Source: Lepeophtheirus salmonis (lineage: Eukaryota; Arthropoda; Copepoda; Siphonostomatoida; Caligidae). Taken from it: 64,000 nucleotides of DNA. This document shows, one piece after another, positions 22,401 through 34,060 of this stretch; the stretch's first letter is position 1; each line of letters starts with the position of its first letter. Below the pieces are notes generated by a model. The model was not told where the DNA came from. It was given only the letters and a program-made list of their open reading frames with translations, and searched no databases. The translations under genes were made by a program, and so were the position numbers. The stretch spans positions 10,914,805 through 10,978,804 of the forward strand of contig NC_052132.2 of the NCBI RefSeq assembly GCF_016086655.4, written 5' to 3'.

Positions 22401-23479
22401 TAAAACGCCTTAACAACTAAAATACTCCTTCAGTTATTCCAATCTATTTTAAAAGATGGATAACGAAGAACATTTAAGATCGGCAGAGGAGGTTGAAGTG
22501 CATAGACGCACAAAAAAATCTTTAATTAGATGATGTAGTGGTTGTAGCGGATGAAGCATTAGGGCATCCAGAGTGGCCTCTAGTGATAGTTTAAATGTAA
22601 ATGAGTGTAAGAAGTTAGAAGTGTTCTTATAAGAGCTTTTACTGGTCGAACATTTACACAGTTAATATTAAAGAATGCATTGGTCATGCTTTCTGAGTGT
22701 TTATTGTTTAACTATTTGGTAAATCACATGCATATTATTATTAACCTATTCATAGGGAAGAGTGTTAAGAATCATACTCTTATCTCCAGTGTACTCCCAC
22801 ACATCATTTGTGTTTGCTTTTGAATATATATTTTATTTTTGCGTTTTATAATTAAAAAAGTAAATAGGTCGTGTTAGAGATACAATAAAGCTACATATTG
22901 TAGAGTATGATTAAATATATTACTTTGTCCTATATTGTTCGGCAGTCTTTGATATGGAAACAACAGTCAGAGTTAACATCTGAACTTTTGGTTGTTTTGT
23001 TTACATACAGATATTCTTACGATTTACAACTATATCTATACTGTTCTATACACGTTTGATTTATGTACGAAGTCTCAAGAAGAAGAATTAGTTACTACTA
23101 GCTGTAGTAAAAAGAAATAAATATTTCTATTTATTAGCATACCGAAAGGGAATATTATTTGATTCCATGTAATTGCAGTTTCTTTATAACTTTCTTATAC
23201 GTAATAACAAAAAAAAAAAGTACATAAATGTTTTCTTAAAAAACTAAACCAATTTGCAAAGAATAATTCTGTTTTATTTTATAATACATAAGATTTATTG
23301 CTATTATTTTATATGAACATACTCATAAAAATAAATGATATTGTAAATAATGTATCTTCTCTGCAGTTGTCTCATGGTATCTTTGTCTTTCTCAAACAAC
23401 GACATATTGATATTTTTTTCTATAATTTACACACATCTTTTGCATGTCCAAATATTCATGTACAATATGTCCACTACAT
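22401..23479. other. AT-rich non-coding stretch
   Basis: Nothing recognised on either strand. Confidence 0.4.
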
Positions 23480-23700
23480 TAATTTGATATAAGTAGATTC
23501 TCAGCATTGTGGATCAGCTCCACTTTTAGGTCATTCAAAATTATTTTATGTACTTTTTTGATGTTTTTGTGGGTAAAAGCTTATCTCGGACGTCCACTCT
23601 ATGAATTGTTTTCGACACTCATTTCACTTCATTTAAATTTAGCAGATCTTTTTTTAACGGGTTATTTCGCTGGTGCAGAGTCAAAATAGTTATGATAAGG
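23480..23700 (-). pseudogene. Mariner (Mos1/SETMAR-type) transposase N-terminal remnant
   Basis: The minus strand reads KWSEMSVENNS, a stop, SGRPR, a stop, then AFTHKNIKKVHKIILNDLKV and ELIHNAENL. This is the linker and second helix-turn-helix of classical mariners, whose members read (S-V-E-D-x-x-R-S-G-R-P-S-T-x-x-T-x-E-N-I-x-K-V-x-x-I-V-L-x-D-x-R-x-x). It is a different lineage from the other mariners in the window. Only about 65 codons survive and two stops interrupt them. A plus-strand frame over the same bases (23507-23689) is a shadow. No TIRs were found. Confidence 0.6.
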
Positions 23701-25384
23701 CTAAATGTTGACTTTAACAGTATTTTTTTTCTCCAAAAGCAATTTTTTATTGATAGAAGGGAATTTTATAACTACTTATAACAATGTAAATCAATGACGG
23801 ATGTTGAGTCTTTAAAAAAAAAATTCATTTGTTTGTACAATAATAACTTCTTTTTTGAAAGTTTAGATATAGACTGAAGAGAGATCACATTGTTATTGGC
23901 TAAAAGTTACATTTTCATCAAACCACTACTCAACAAATTTGGGCGTTGTTTGGGGCAATTTTCTATTATTCCTTCTGTCTCTCACTGGGTAACTCTTTCC
24001 ATGAAATAATATAACTTGACTTGAGGGTTAGTCAGAAAAAGAATCTTTTTTAAGGCTAGTATTAAAAGTGACTCATCCGGCCTCATTAGGACGAGTCAAT
24101 CTCGTTTTTAATCTAACTTAAGACCTTGTTGCGTGTGTTTGAATAGAATAGGTGTGTTTTGTCCTACTTACCTTTTTTTACATTTTGGTGTCAACTTTTG
24201 CCTTCTTACCAAATCTGAACTTTTTGTAGAGGTATTTTCTATCTTCCAAATATGCAAATTTTAAAATGCTGAAGACGGTGCCATGCAAATTCGAGTTCGG
24301 CTGGTTTTTCGTCTTTCATGTTGTCATACTTTAGTTTAAAAAACAACAACACTTGTTTACTTTAAATAATTTAAAACTTTTATCTTACTAATGAAAGTAA
24401 AATATTTACGCTCTAAACTTTTTGATAGAATCTTCAATAAAGCTTCCAGACATAACTTTTAGGGTATACTTTTTTATTAGCTAAATCCAGTAAAATTACT
24501 GCATCCATGTTATAGTTTAGCCCAAATAATAATAATAATTGACCTTCTTGAAGTAAGTTTACACATATTACAATTTAGTCCATTAATTGCTTCAGATGTA
24601 GGATAAAGGGTTAAAAATTAAAGAAAATGTTCAAGTCAACCTCTCAGTCTCATCTTCTTTAACAAATAATATGGATGCACAAAAAATGTACTATTTTACT
24701 CGGATTACTATAGTTTAACTCACCTTACTACTTAAATATCTTGGTTGGTTGATGATATGAGGATACGGCACCGCCCTTTAATTGAATAGATTAACTGTGC
24801 TATCACTTGGATTAAAACATTAGAAACACAAGCTATGCTAATTCTTTTCATTTCGAGCAACTAAAACTTATTCAAAATATTTCCATTTAACTATTAAGGG
24901 AAAGTTATTCATGTTGTGTTTGTATTGTGTATATCTGCGATAGAAAATAAATTTAATAAATAAATGTGAAACTCTATCATTATACAAGGTTATTTAAATC
25001 TGTCTTTGACGTAATATTTACGACTTTTTAAAAATTATTGTTGAAATTTTTTATAAGAAAAATAATAAATAATTTGATTTTTAGAGTAGCCGTATGAAGC
25101 ACCGGTGTTACTACACAGAAAACTAGCGTGGTTTGTGTCCTTGTCCTTTTTTTCTAGCTAGCTCTGTGGCCACCTCGTGTTGAACAAATATATCAATCAT
25201 GTAATTATCTCAATTTTAAAACACGACCACCAAAAAATACAGGAGAAAATTCTTATTAACCTATATATTATAAATTCTAATGGTAAACCAAACTTTACAT
25301 ATTTGATTTGAAGTAAAAGAGAAAATTTTTCACTATATTTTATAATAAAAAATATTTAATATAATATCAATATGATTGATTTCT
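23701..25384. other. AT-rich non-coding stretch with one bulged hairpin
   Basis: A short inverted repeat at 24070-24097 (arms GACTC...GAGTC and TCC...GGA) sits in a GC-richer patch. No coding similarity. Confidence 0.4.
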
Positions 25385-25500
25385 GCACGGTGCACGAATT
25401 ACCCTTGTTTATTTCCTTTTCCTTCACCACAGTAGCTTTTAGCGGATCTCAACGGAACGTCATGCCATCTAAGCTGCTCTCCATACTATTTCTTTAAAAC
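25385..25500 (-). repeat. Repeat family R, minus-strand fragment
   Basis: The reverse complement has GGAGAGCAGCTTAGATGGCA, then GATCCGCTAAAAGCTACTGT and GGAAAAGGAAATAAACAAGG, matching the 5' third of family R. Confidence 0.5.
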
Positions 25501-26129
25501 CTAAATTTATTAACCTAAAAGAAACAGTATCATTTAAAAACAATCCCTAAATCATCCAACAATACTTCAAGTAATAAAAATGTTTATAGGATCACTATTT
25601 TAAAAAATTGTTACTTAATTATAAAAAGTATAAGTATAAAATACAAATTTCACGGTTTTACTTTTGCATTATTTTCTATTACTCCTTCTTTTTATTCGGC
25701 AGACGATTTCCCTTCAATTTCTTTATCTATATATAGTTAATCAGTATCCCATTCTGATCAAAACTCTCCATCATGGATATGGATCTCATGACCATCATCG
25801 CAACCCTAGAGGTACAACCTTTGCATTAGTCCTTGCCGTGTATATATTTATATAGTTACATTGAGTTCAAATTCACAGTCTGGAGTAGGCGTTGGGCTTA
25901 TAATAACCCTCCTGAAACCGGCACTGATATCCAGTAGTTATAATTTATATCCTTCAGTTTAATATCAATCCTTGTTTCAAACTTACTTTAAATCTTTTTT
26001 TTAAATTATTAAAACTTTCATTAACTTTAAAATAAATGATCCTGATACAAAAAATCTTATTCATTTCAATGAAAAGGAAAAAAAAAAGCAAAAGATTGCA
26101 ACTACTTTGATCATAGAAAATGATAAATA
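25501..26129. other. AT-rich non-coding stretch
   Basis: Open frames at 25664-25855 (+) and 25954-26253 (-) have low-complexity translations. The latter overlaps a family R copy. No gene recognised. Confidence 0.4.
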
Positions 26130-26350
26130 GCTTGATAAATCTCACTCTGTATATTGCAAGGACATATAAGCTGGAATTATTTCCATGTCCAACCTCAATA
26201 CCATTACAAGTCAAATAAGGACTTACAATTTTAACTCCGGAGTAAACCCTCATTGTTACTCTCCGTCTTGGATCAAGACAGAAAATAACTATTACTTCAT
26301 ACTGATATGTTCTGTCTTCAATAATTAAATGCTTTATGATAGCAGCTTTG
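26130..26350 (+). repeat. Repeat family R, middle part
   Basis: AAGGACATATAAGCTGGAAT, then AAGGACTTACAATTTTAACT and CCTCATTGTTACTCTCCGTC. This is nearly block-for-block the sequence at 2050-2160. Confidence 0.6.
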
Positions 26351-26839
26351 GAAAATAAAAAATCCTGTTCAGACCCTAGGAAAAAAGTACTTCTATTTTT
26401 TTAGGGCATATTTTTTAAACCTTTACCAATTAGTATCGGAACGTTCATATTTTTTGATACTTATTCCTCTAAAAATAGAGGGGAAATGTCGTTAAGGACA
26501 ATTTTCTTGCACTTATACTAGACACGTTTGCATGATTTTTGTTTGGTGGGGGAGAGAAGGGTAAATTTGTTTAAGTGGATATGTTTAATTTCAGAAATAA
26601 TAGTACAATTGAGCATACGGGTCTAAAAAAAAAAGAAGAGAGTATTTATATAGAATTGTACAAAAACGCTATGTAAAAATGAATGATTTTTCGCAGGTGT
26701 TTAGGTTGACATTTTTTTTTTTTTAAAGGAAGTACTTTTATATATATATATATTCATAAATAATATGACTTTAGATGAGGTGAGAAAAGGTTAGTCCCTG
26801 GCTCATCAAATCATATTTAAAAAAATCATATGAACCTAT
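26351..26839. other. AT-rich stretch with a short TA microsatellite
   Basis: A (TA)n run at about 26739-26753. Nothing else was recognised. Confidence 0.45.
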
Positions 26840-26960
26840 TATCATTACACTTTCATTCATGAGGAGAAAATATCAAAATATCGAGTAACTACATACGAGT
26901 AAGTAGATGATTTGATAGGAAGTTATCATATATATTTAAAGCAAAGTTTGTCAGTTCTCC
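26840..26960 (+). repeat. Repeat family R, 3' part
   Basis: GAGTAACTACATACGAGTAA, then GGAAGTTATCATATATATTT and AAGCAAAGTTTGTC. It is inverted relative to 27195-27345, about 300 bp away. Confidence 0.6.
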
Positions 26961-27194
26961 GAGGCTAATAAATCTGAGCTAATCTGTGTATTACCGCTAA
27001 GTAATTTTATAAAACAATATAAGCCCATTGTATTCCCAATAGTTTTTCATTTTTCTCTTTGTTATAAAATTTTGTTTAAAATATAAGTTAACCAGTTGTA
27101 ATCCCAGTTTTGCTCTGAATGATTAGGTGTTGGTTAAATGACAAATTTTGTTTAATAATATCGAAGATAATTCCAAAATAAATCTTTTATATGA

Positions 27195-27345
27195 TTCTCC
27201 TTTTCCTTTTAAGCAAAAAGACAAGCCTTGCCTAAATAGTATAGAAGATAACTCTCCAATAAACCATAAGTGTTACTTTCCTTTTTTTAGCACACTCACA
27301 CGTAACTACCAAAAACTTTTATTATTATTCTCTCATCTGGAAGTG
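27195..27345 (-). repeat. Repeat family R, inverted 3' part
   Basis: The reverse complement gives TAGTTACGTGTGAGTGTGCT, AAGTAACACTTATGG and GGAGAGTTATCTTCTATACT then AGGCAAGGCTTGTC. It is the inverted match of 26840-26960 and 14440-14575. A plus-strand open frame across it (27148-27378) is a by-product. Confidence 0.6.
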
Positions 27346-29166
27346 AGAATAGATATTGATTATAACAAACAATTTTAAAATTATGTTCAACTTTAAGTAC
27401 AAGTGATATACTACTTATATTATGAATTACTGTAGTTCAGTCTTCAATTGTCAGTCTATTTAAATAGTCGAAAAAAAGTTTGAGATATAAGCACGTACGA
27501 AAGATTAAGTAGATTTTCGGAGAGAAGTAATTTATCTTTGAGATCCCACTCTAGGAACTAGAAATTTTTTTGGCACAGTCATACCCTTACATATGTAGAG
27601 CATGTTGGCAAAGTTTCATATTTATATGAGTTGAGCAATTTTTATAAATTCATGATCCGCAACTTACTAGTGTATTTTATATTATTTAAAAAAAATCAAA
27701 ATTGAACATTTAAATATTCTACATTTACTACATTTTTGGAATAATCACACTTTAAAATAGTTAAGTACAAGATTTGAATAAAACAAATACAAGAAACAGT
27801 AGCGTCCGTTAATAAAAAATTAAAGCGATGTTGAAAATGTTGTCCAAAAATACACTGCGACGAGTATCTATATCTCATGGACAACTCTAAATTATGACCT
27901 GAAATTAAACAAACTTAATTTACTCATACATTTGAACTGGTGTGCCAAAAATCATAATAATCTCAGTGGATCGGGTTATACGTCCTGGTCGATTTGACAT
28001 TGAATGATCCTCATATCTTTCTTTCCACGTAAGATGTCATATTTTATGATACCATAGATTTGTCATTTTACAAGTACTGTAAGTGTTATTAGATAGTAGC
28101 CATTTATTAGATATAGAAGTTCCTTCGACAAATAAATTATTATTTATCCTCTTGTATTCCCTTTTGCAGAATTCTACTTGTTAATTCATTTAAAAGAGTG
28201 CAGTCATGGAAGCTTAGTTCATGGTATACAAGGTTATACTCAATGCTCCCTAGAGAACCAAAAAGTGTCTTTGTACAAATATTAATCACGTGGTCTTCGT
28301 TCATTCACTTGACTTATATCTTTGCACTTCATGAGGCTATAAGAGACTGAAAAGATAAAAAGTTAAAAAAAACAAAAAAAAAAACGCAACAGGAAATGCA
28401 AAAAAGAATATCATGCATTTTTAATAGTCTTTTGTATATTTTTCAAATGTTCTTTTCATGAGAATTATTTTTTAAACAAATATGTTTAGCCCTGATTTAT
28501 CTTCTAATAAATCCACTTGAAGGTTTTTCGCAAGTTTTTATTTGTAATTACAATTTAAAGCTTATAATATCATTATTTGTACGCAACAAAAGTTTTATTA
28601 CATCATTCAAGGATCTCTTTAAATATCAATTTGGCCACCTGTATGTGCAAATATAAATAAATCATCAAGATAATTTTGTATTTATTTAAATAATTAATTT
28701 TATTATAATTTTCATATATGTATTACACTTAATAGCATAATAAACATTTTATTAGCATATACAAACTATTTTCAGCGAAACAGATTGGGTATAACAAAAC
28801 AGGGGAGATAAGAAAATAGGATAGATATTCAGGGTCGAAAATAAAATTATAGAATATTGATTCGACACTCAAATGTGTTTTAATTTACCATTAGCTCTTT
28901 AGATGGAAAAAAAAATAATAATTTTTTATCTATAATTTATAATCTCTAATATAGCTAATTGAAATTTTGTGAGACTTTTATTCAGTCAAAGTTTGTATTT
29001 TCTTTTGTTATAATAAGGGTACTTTGTCTTTGGGACGGAGTCTTGAATATTTTATTCCAAATTTTCTGACTCACATCCCAATGTTTCTGACTCTTACATG
29101 AGGTTGCTATTTTATTTTTTAGTTATTTATTTACTTTTAATATTTGTTATAAACAAATACATTTAG
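27346..29166. other. AT-rich non-coding stretch
   Basis: A small duplication (TTTCTGACTCACATCCCAAT / TTTCTGACTCTTACATGAGG) near 29066-29102. No coding similarity. Confidence 0.4.
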
Positions 29167-29673
29167 TAAAGGGTTTTTCAATAGGAAGGCTCACATTTTA
29201 CGTTGATGGGTGTCGAAAACAACGTCATATTTGTTATTGTTTCTTTGACAGCTGTGCTCAAAATTAAGTGTAGTTTTATCATGGAGCAGTAGACACAGGA
29301 GCAACGCTTGCAAGTTATTAAAATTTATTACAAAAGTGGTGAGTCTTTCATCCAAACTTTATGAGCGTTAACGCCAATTTATGGTCAACGTAATCGACCT
29401 GGAAAATCAACAATTCAATGTTTGGTGAAAAAATTTGAGTCCACATACACGCTACATAATGTTCCTGTGTCAGTGAGACAAAGAAATGCACAAAGTATAA
29501 AAAATATTGCTGCTGCAAGCACTTCAATTCAAGATGACCTAAATTTGTCTCTTACGCGCCGTTTTCAATCGTTGGGCATCTCTGTGACATCGTTGTGGCG
29601 AATTATGCGAAAAGATCTTGACCTACACCCGTATAAGAACCGACGGAAGGCCTGCCAAATACTACAGGTTTAG
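29167..29673 (+). mobile_element. 5' half of a mariner-like element with RLQVIKIYY-type N-terminus
   Basis: Begins near GGGTTTTTCAATAGGAAGGC after a TA and carries the first half of a transposase. It is cut at about 29660-29673, where a minus-strand transposase fragment of another lineage begins. The left-end assignment is an inference from position; no matching right TIR was found downstream. Confidence 0.6.
29281..29673 (+). pseudogene. Mariner-like transposase N-terminal half
   Basis: From ATG 29281 the frame reads MEQ, a stop, TQEQRLQVIKIYYKSGESFI, a stop (TGA near 29361), then an ALTPIYGQRNRPGKSTIQ block and LVKKFESTYTLHNVPV. It continues RQRNAQSIKNIAAASTSIQD and LGISVTSLWRIMRKDLDLHP then YK. 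This is the double-HTH region of an arthropod mariner lineage. The pattern is R-L-x-I-V-K-x-Y-Y-x-x-x-x-S, N-R-P-x-x-S-T-I, V-R-x-R-N-x-x-S-x-x-N-I-A-A, and L-G-x-S-x-T-S-x-W-R-I-x-R-x-D-L-x-L-x-P-Y-K. It stops right where the catalytic domain should begin, so no Asp motif is present. Family recognition is confident; exact lineage is not. Confidence 0.75.
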
Positions 29674-30045
29674 TCCTCTGTTATGGTGCCCCAGTACTGG
29701 TTGACAGTGGCTTTGAAGGCCTTGGTTTTTGGATGAAGTACACTGAAGGCCCTCCTCTTGACATGCACCAAAAAAGGTGTAGTACCATAGGGTTAGTATC
29801 AGGGCTGAAGGGCGGGCAAAATTGTCAAAAAAGAGTACAAAATAACACAAAAACTCATTCAAAAGACTCTTGCAACGTAGAAGATGGATTTTTTTATTGC
29901 TGTTATTAAAAGTGGCCTTTCGGCCCTCATGAGGCTCTTTCCCCCCACTTTTTTGAATGCTCTCTTGACAGTTTGATGTGATATCCCGAGATCTCTTGCT
30001 TGGACCCACATGGACTTGAAGACCGTCGCGGAGCAATCATTTTCG
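29665..30045 (-). pseudogene. Internally deleted mariner transposase fragment, minus strand
   Basis: The minus strand gives a second-HTH block (ARDLGISHQTVKRAFKKVGG then KSLMRAERPLL), a short bridge (FYVARVF), then in a related frame a C-terminal block. That block runs from a P-x-x-x-P-x-x-Y-x-F-L-V-H-V-K equivalent to KAFKATVNQYWGTITED. The first catalytic block and the QDGAPAHT block are missing, so ~100 or more residues were deleted. The tail is cut at about 29668 by the neighbouring element. Its N-terminal edge abuts the start of a plus-strand transposase at ~30045, making a head-to-head arrangement. The long minus-strand frame across these bases (29662-30036) is mostly the wrong frame. 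Confidence 0.6.
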
Positions 30046-30770
30046 CCCTCAGTGCGCCAAAAGAGATCCTCGACTTTCTCAAGTCATCCTCTGCAACCGT
30101 CTACAAAGTTGCAAAGAGGTTCCAGGAGTTGGAGGGATGGGAACTGAACTGAGTTGACTGTGGTTGAGACTGAGGGTTGTTGGATTGAATGTTTAGGTTC
30201 AAAAAGTTTCCCGTTTGTACATAAATGGATTTGTAAATATCTTTACTAATTCAAGAAATAAAAAGGTTTATTTTTTGGTCTCGAAAATTCTTCATCGTAA
30301 AACTGCACTCAGTATAAAAAAAAACCGGCAATGATCGTGGTTCTCCACCTGCACACACGTTCTAAATGACATTGAGGTGGTTGAAGGAAAACATGCATTT
30401 CTGACCACAGAAAAGGTGGCCCTCTACTCACCAGATGCCAACCCATTGGACATCACTTTTTGGGTACATGTTGAAGCCAAGGCCTAAACCGTCTATCATC
30501 CAAATATAAACAACCTCAAGGACACTGTCAACCATCACTGGAATGCCATGTCTGAGGACTACATCTGCAATGGGTGAAAGACCTTCCGTGGCCGCCAGAA
30601 ATCCATCATTGCTGCCAAGGGGCGCTACATCGATGATTAGCGTAGCCAGGGCATCATATTAGTTATTTATATTTTATTGACATAACTTATTACAACTACT
30701 TGCTAAAATATATCTTGATAAAGTTCTAGATTGAAATTGTAATGATTTTTTCCCCGCTCCAAGTATTACT
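30045..30770 (+). pseudogene. Internally deleted mariner transposase, plus strand, with right TIR
   Basis: An N-terminal HTH block (KEILDFLKSSSATVYKVAKR then FQELEG) lies at 30066-30138. After about 200 bp of unreadable sequence the C-terminal catalytic block follows at 30340-30645: VALYSPDANPLDITFWVHVE, with the third Asp in NPLDITFW, then NINNLKDTVNHHWNAMSEDY and ICNG, a stop, and AAKGRYIDD. The right TIR ends near 30770; its reverse complement, cttggagcggggaaaaaatc, is closely similar to the TIRs of element B at 16233-16915. The first catalytic Asp and most of the middle are absent. No left TIR was seen, since the minus-strand fragment occupies that position. Confidence 0.7.
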
Positions 30771-30959
30771 CTGGATAAACATTATAGCAAGTGTTTGAAA
30801 TTTAAAAACCCCTTCTTGTGTACATATTCTGTAAATAAAGCCTTATTTTTCTTCTAAAATCGGGGTAGGGGAGGTAATTATTTAATTCTTGGGTAATGAA
30901 CTTCTTTTGTTTTTATATCCAAAACATGATTGAACATTCTTATGTGCTTAGACAATATG

Positions 30960-31175
30960 GATAATAATCTTGTTGATTAGTTGTGGAACTATAGTTCTAA
31001 CTCCGTGTTGGAGTAACTTTTGCCATTGACCTTGTTGATTTCCTTCTTTGTCTTCTCTCTTTTTACAGTTGATTTTATCTGATTTAATGAAATGTCATAA
31101 CAGCTAAGCTACTCTCCTCCAAAGCCTTTTTGAAATTGTCAGAATTACTCAGGTGATTTTCAGTTTCGGTTTTTT
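30960..31175 (-). repeat. Repeat family R, minus-strand 5' part
   Basis: Reverse-complemented: GAAACTGAAAATCACCTGAG, TCTGACAATTTC, GAGAGTAGCTTAGCTGTTAT, ATTTCATTAAATCAG, and AACTGTAAAAAGAGAGAAGA. It matches the first ~200 bp of the copy at 60430 block for block. Confidence 0.65.
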
Positions 31176-33189
31176 TACTTGCCCAAAATACATAAAAATT
31201 TTATCACTCAATTTTAGTATTCATAGTATAGTTTATCTTATTTTACTTTGTCTTACTCTATTTAATTTCCTCCACTCGACCAACTTTGTGCATACTAAAT
31301 CATTTAATTCAAAATGAGCATAGTTCCTTGGGGGATAAAAGTTGTTATATTTTACTCTAGATAGTTATTATATTCGTTTACTAATAATTTTTGAGGCTAC
31401 TTCCTCAAGATCACTAGCTCCTCCAATACCATAACGATGTTTTTTGGTTTGATACCCAGCATCTGGCTAATTTCTTGTAGTATAAACTTAAAACTTTATT
31501 TGGTACTTTTTGTTCAATTATATTCCTTGCAGATTTGCAGATTGCTCACTCGTCTTCGAAAAAGATTCCAGACAAAATACGATATTTCAAGTACATCTAC
31601 TCTTGTCTGAGGATTGGTTATATATGTTAACAGTACGGCGAAATTAAATTTTAAAAAGCCAAGGTCAAACAAAACAGGATTTTTTTAATTTTTATAAGCA
31701 GCATAAAACTACAAATTGATTTAGAATAATATGACTTTTTATGTGGGTGTGTTTAAAAACCCCAAGACAGGATACTCTAGTTCTGAATATTATAAATTGT
31801 AGGTCTGTCATTAGGGTCACAATATATGTTGACAAGGGCTATTGCAATATCTATATTGTATTATAATTATCTTACAATGATACATGGATAATTAAAAATA
31901 GAGTAATAAATCCGAGGCATTATTTATTATTCATGTTTTTTGCTGTTGACAACCTGAAAAATGCAGGGTACATTGTATAACTTTGCCCGCACGTCATTAT
32001 TCGTCTTTTTACCTCAAAATTGGAAACAGCGTGAGTGGAATGTTAAAATTAAGTTATTTAAACCTTTTAATAATGAGGAAAATACTTTGCTAAGTATGGC
32101 TAAGCGACACGTTATATTATTGGAATAAAAATAAAATGATCTCGACGTTATGGAGATACTTGGTCAATGGAAACTGTAATAGTGAAGTGAACTTTTAAAT
32201 CAAATTCAATTCAAAATTTGATAGACTACAAAAAACTTTAACAATAAAGTATCATAAAATTTATTTGAAGTTATTTTTTGAAAAAAAAGTATCTTTTACC
32301 TGATATAATCATTGAAAGTTGCTTGAAAAAAAGTAATGACACTTCATAAAAAAAACTGATCAGCTCTCTTATTTGGAGTAACATACCCATTACATAATAT
32401 AGTGATTTTTTTTTAATTACAGATGATTTGCCTTCTTCCTGATGAACAAGATTTATAAACGTTTCTTCTAACACATTCCAAGTAGTTCGAAGAAAGTACA
32501 TAAACATTTCACATTCAATAATATTTATTGAATACAATGATAAATTTGTTTAACTGCCTACTGAATCATTGATTTATTTACAAATTTATATTATTATTTA
32601 TCATTTTCCTATAGTTTGAAAGTAAATCATTTCAATAGTTTTAAAATATTTCATAAAGATTAGCAGATTATCATTTGATGAAATAATATATTTGTAAATG
32701 TAATCAAAAAATAATTTATACTTAATAAATAAATGCTAAATGCATATTATTATTTAAAATATGAATATATATGTATTTTTCTTTATTGTTAAGAACTCCC
32801 TTAAAAGTTTTAATTGTCGTAAAATCTTTCGTAAGAGCTACTGTCACGTTTTTTAGTATTTGCATTCTTTAGTAGTAAGAGAAATCGACATTATTCGAGT
32901 TATTGGGCATCAACGACAGACAAACATTGCTTCATGCATAAAGATATGTAAGTTATCTTTTTCTTTTCTTTTTTCATGACACCCTGAACTAAACACTGCC
33001 ATTATTTCTTAGACAAAGTAGTTGCGCACTTTTAAAATATATGTGCAGACTTAAAAATGAGGCTTCAAACGACATATATAGAGAGTAAGGACTCAAAACG
33101 TTCAGTAGCATAACTAAATTACAGAAACCGTGATTTTTTTTAATCAACAAAAGACTAATCACAACTAATTTGTGATGTGTTATAATTCT
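31176..33189. other. AT-rich non-coding stretch
   Basis: No coding similarity. The minus-strand frame at 32271-32537 is low-complexity. Confidence 0.4.
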
Positions 33190-33330
33190 TTCTTAGCTAT
33201 ATATTTTTTACAATATGTCCTCCTTCACAAGAAATAAATGCATCGACACGCCGGCAAACAGATATGCAGCAAAGATGAACGTCGTCTCCATGGCGTACCA
33301 CGTTGTGGCAACTTTGACAATATAGAGACG
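33190..33330 (-). pseudogene. Possible mariner transposase C-terminal tail
   Basis: The minus strand reads HGDDVHLCCISVCRRVDAFI then SCEGGHIVKNI. The R-R-V-D-A-x-I-x-x-x-G-G-H pattern near a frame end is the usual mariner tail. It is only ~40 codons with no catalytic block and no TIR, so the call is tentative. Confidence 0.35.
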
Positions 33331-33670
33331 AACAAATTTTTGCTTTATTAATACAAATACGTATTTATCCCTTTTCTTTCGTTTTTGAATATAAGGTGCT
33401 GACCTTTAGTAACCCAAGCTCATTGCTACGTTTTTATTTCATAGTATATTTAAAAAAAAAAAAAAATGGTCCTCCGAAAAGAAGTAAGGCCTTTTAGAAA
33501 TATTTAAAAATATAACAATATAAAACAAAGCCAGTTATTTTTTTTTATATAGCCTTAGCTTTATTTATTATTCTGACAAGCAAACATTCCAACTGAACAT
33601 AACACAATCCCGACGTATATCTAATATGGGTTAAAGAAAAAATAATAATAAAAAAAGATAATAAAAATCA

Positions 33671-33832
33671 ATGGCCTTTTTCTATACAGAAGCACCTAAA
33701 AGTCCGAATAAACGATCGTTTTCGGAAAAATTAGCTAAAACGTCGAGTTCTGTCTCAATTACACCTTCCAAATTTGATGGTATGGATTTTTTGTTACATC
33801 TGAAAAATACATTATATCCTGCACCTTTCTGA
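33671..33832 (+). CDS. Unrecognised 53-codon open frame
   Basis: ATG at 33671, TGA at 33830-33832. The translation starts MAFFYTEAPKSPNKRSFSEK and continues LAKTSSSVSITPSKFDGMDF. Composition is far more balanced (S, T, P, K, with CG dinucleotides) than the surrounding AT-driven frames, which is why it is listed. I recognise no domain. It could be part of an exon, a piece of an unknown element, or chance. A separate open frame follows at 33872-34060 and I see no link between them. Confidence 0.2.
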   Translation: MAFFYTEAPKSPNKRSFSEKLAKTSSSVSITPSKFDGMDFLLHLKNTLYPAPF

Positions 33833-34060
33833 TGATGGCCTCCACTTTAAAAGCCAGGGGGATTAGAATCGGTGGCAACTACCCAATCAGTTTTTAAAGA
33901 CGAAAATTGTAGCTTTTCTTTTAATTTTACTTCACACATTCTTCCTAAAGTACTCACCCTACTCAATCGTAGAAAATATGTGCTGACGTTTCTATTTCTT
34001 GCTACAGAATGTGCAGTTCACACTCTGCTCCTCGTTATTCAACTTATTCGTATAAATTGA

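Noticed and set aside
24070..24097. Hammerhead-like hairpin (GACTC...TCC...GGA...GAGTC)
   Set aside because: The stem geometry recalls a hammerhead stem II, but the invariant CUGAUGA and GAAA cores are absent on both strands.
29662..30036. 124-codon minus-strand frame as a gene
   Set aside because: The recognisable transposase blocks lie in the neighbouring minus-strand frames; this long frame is mostly an out-of-frame reading of the same fragment.
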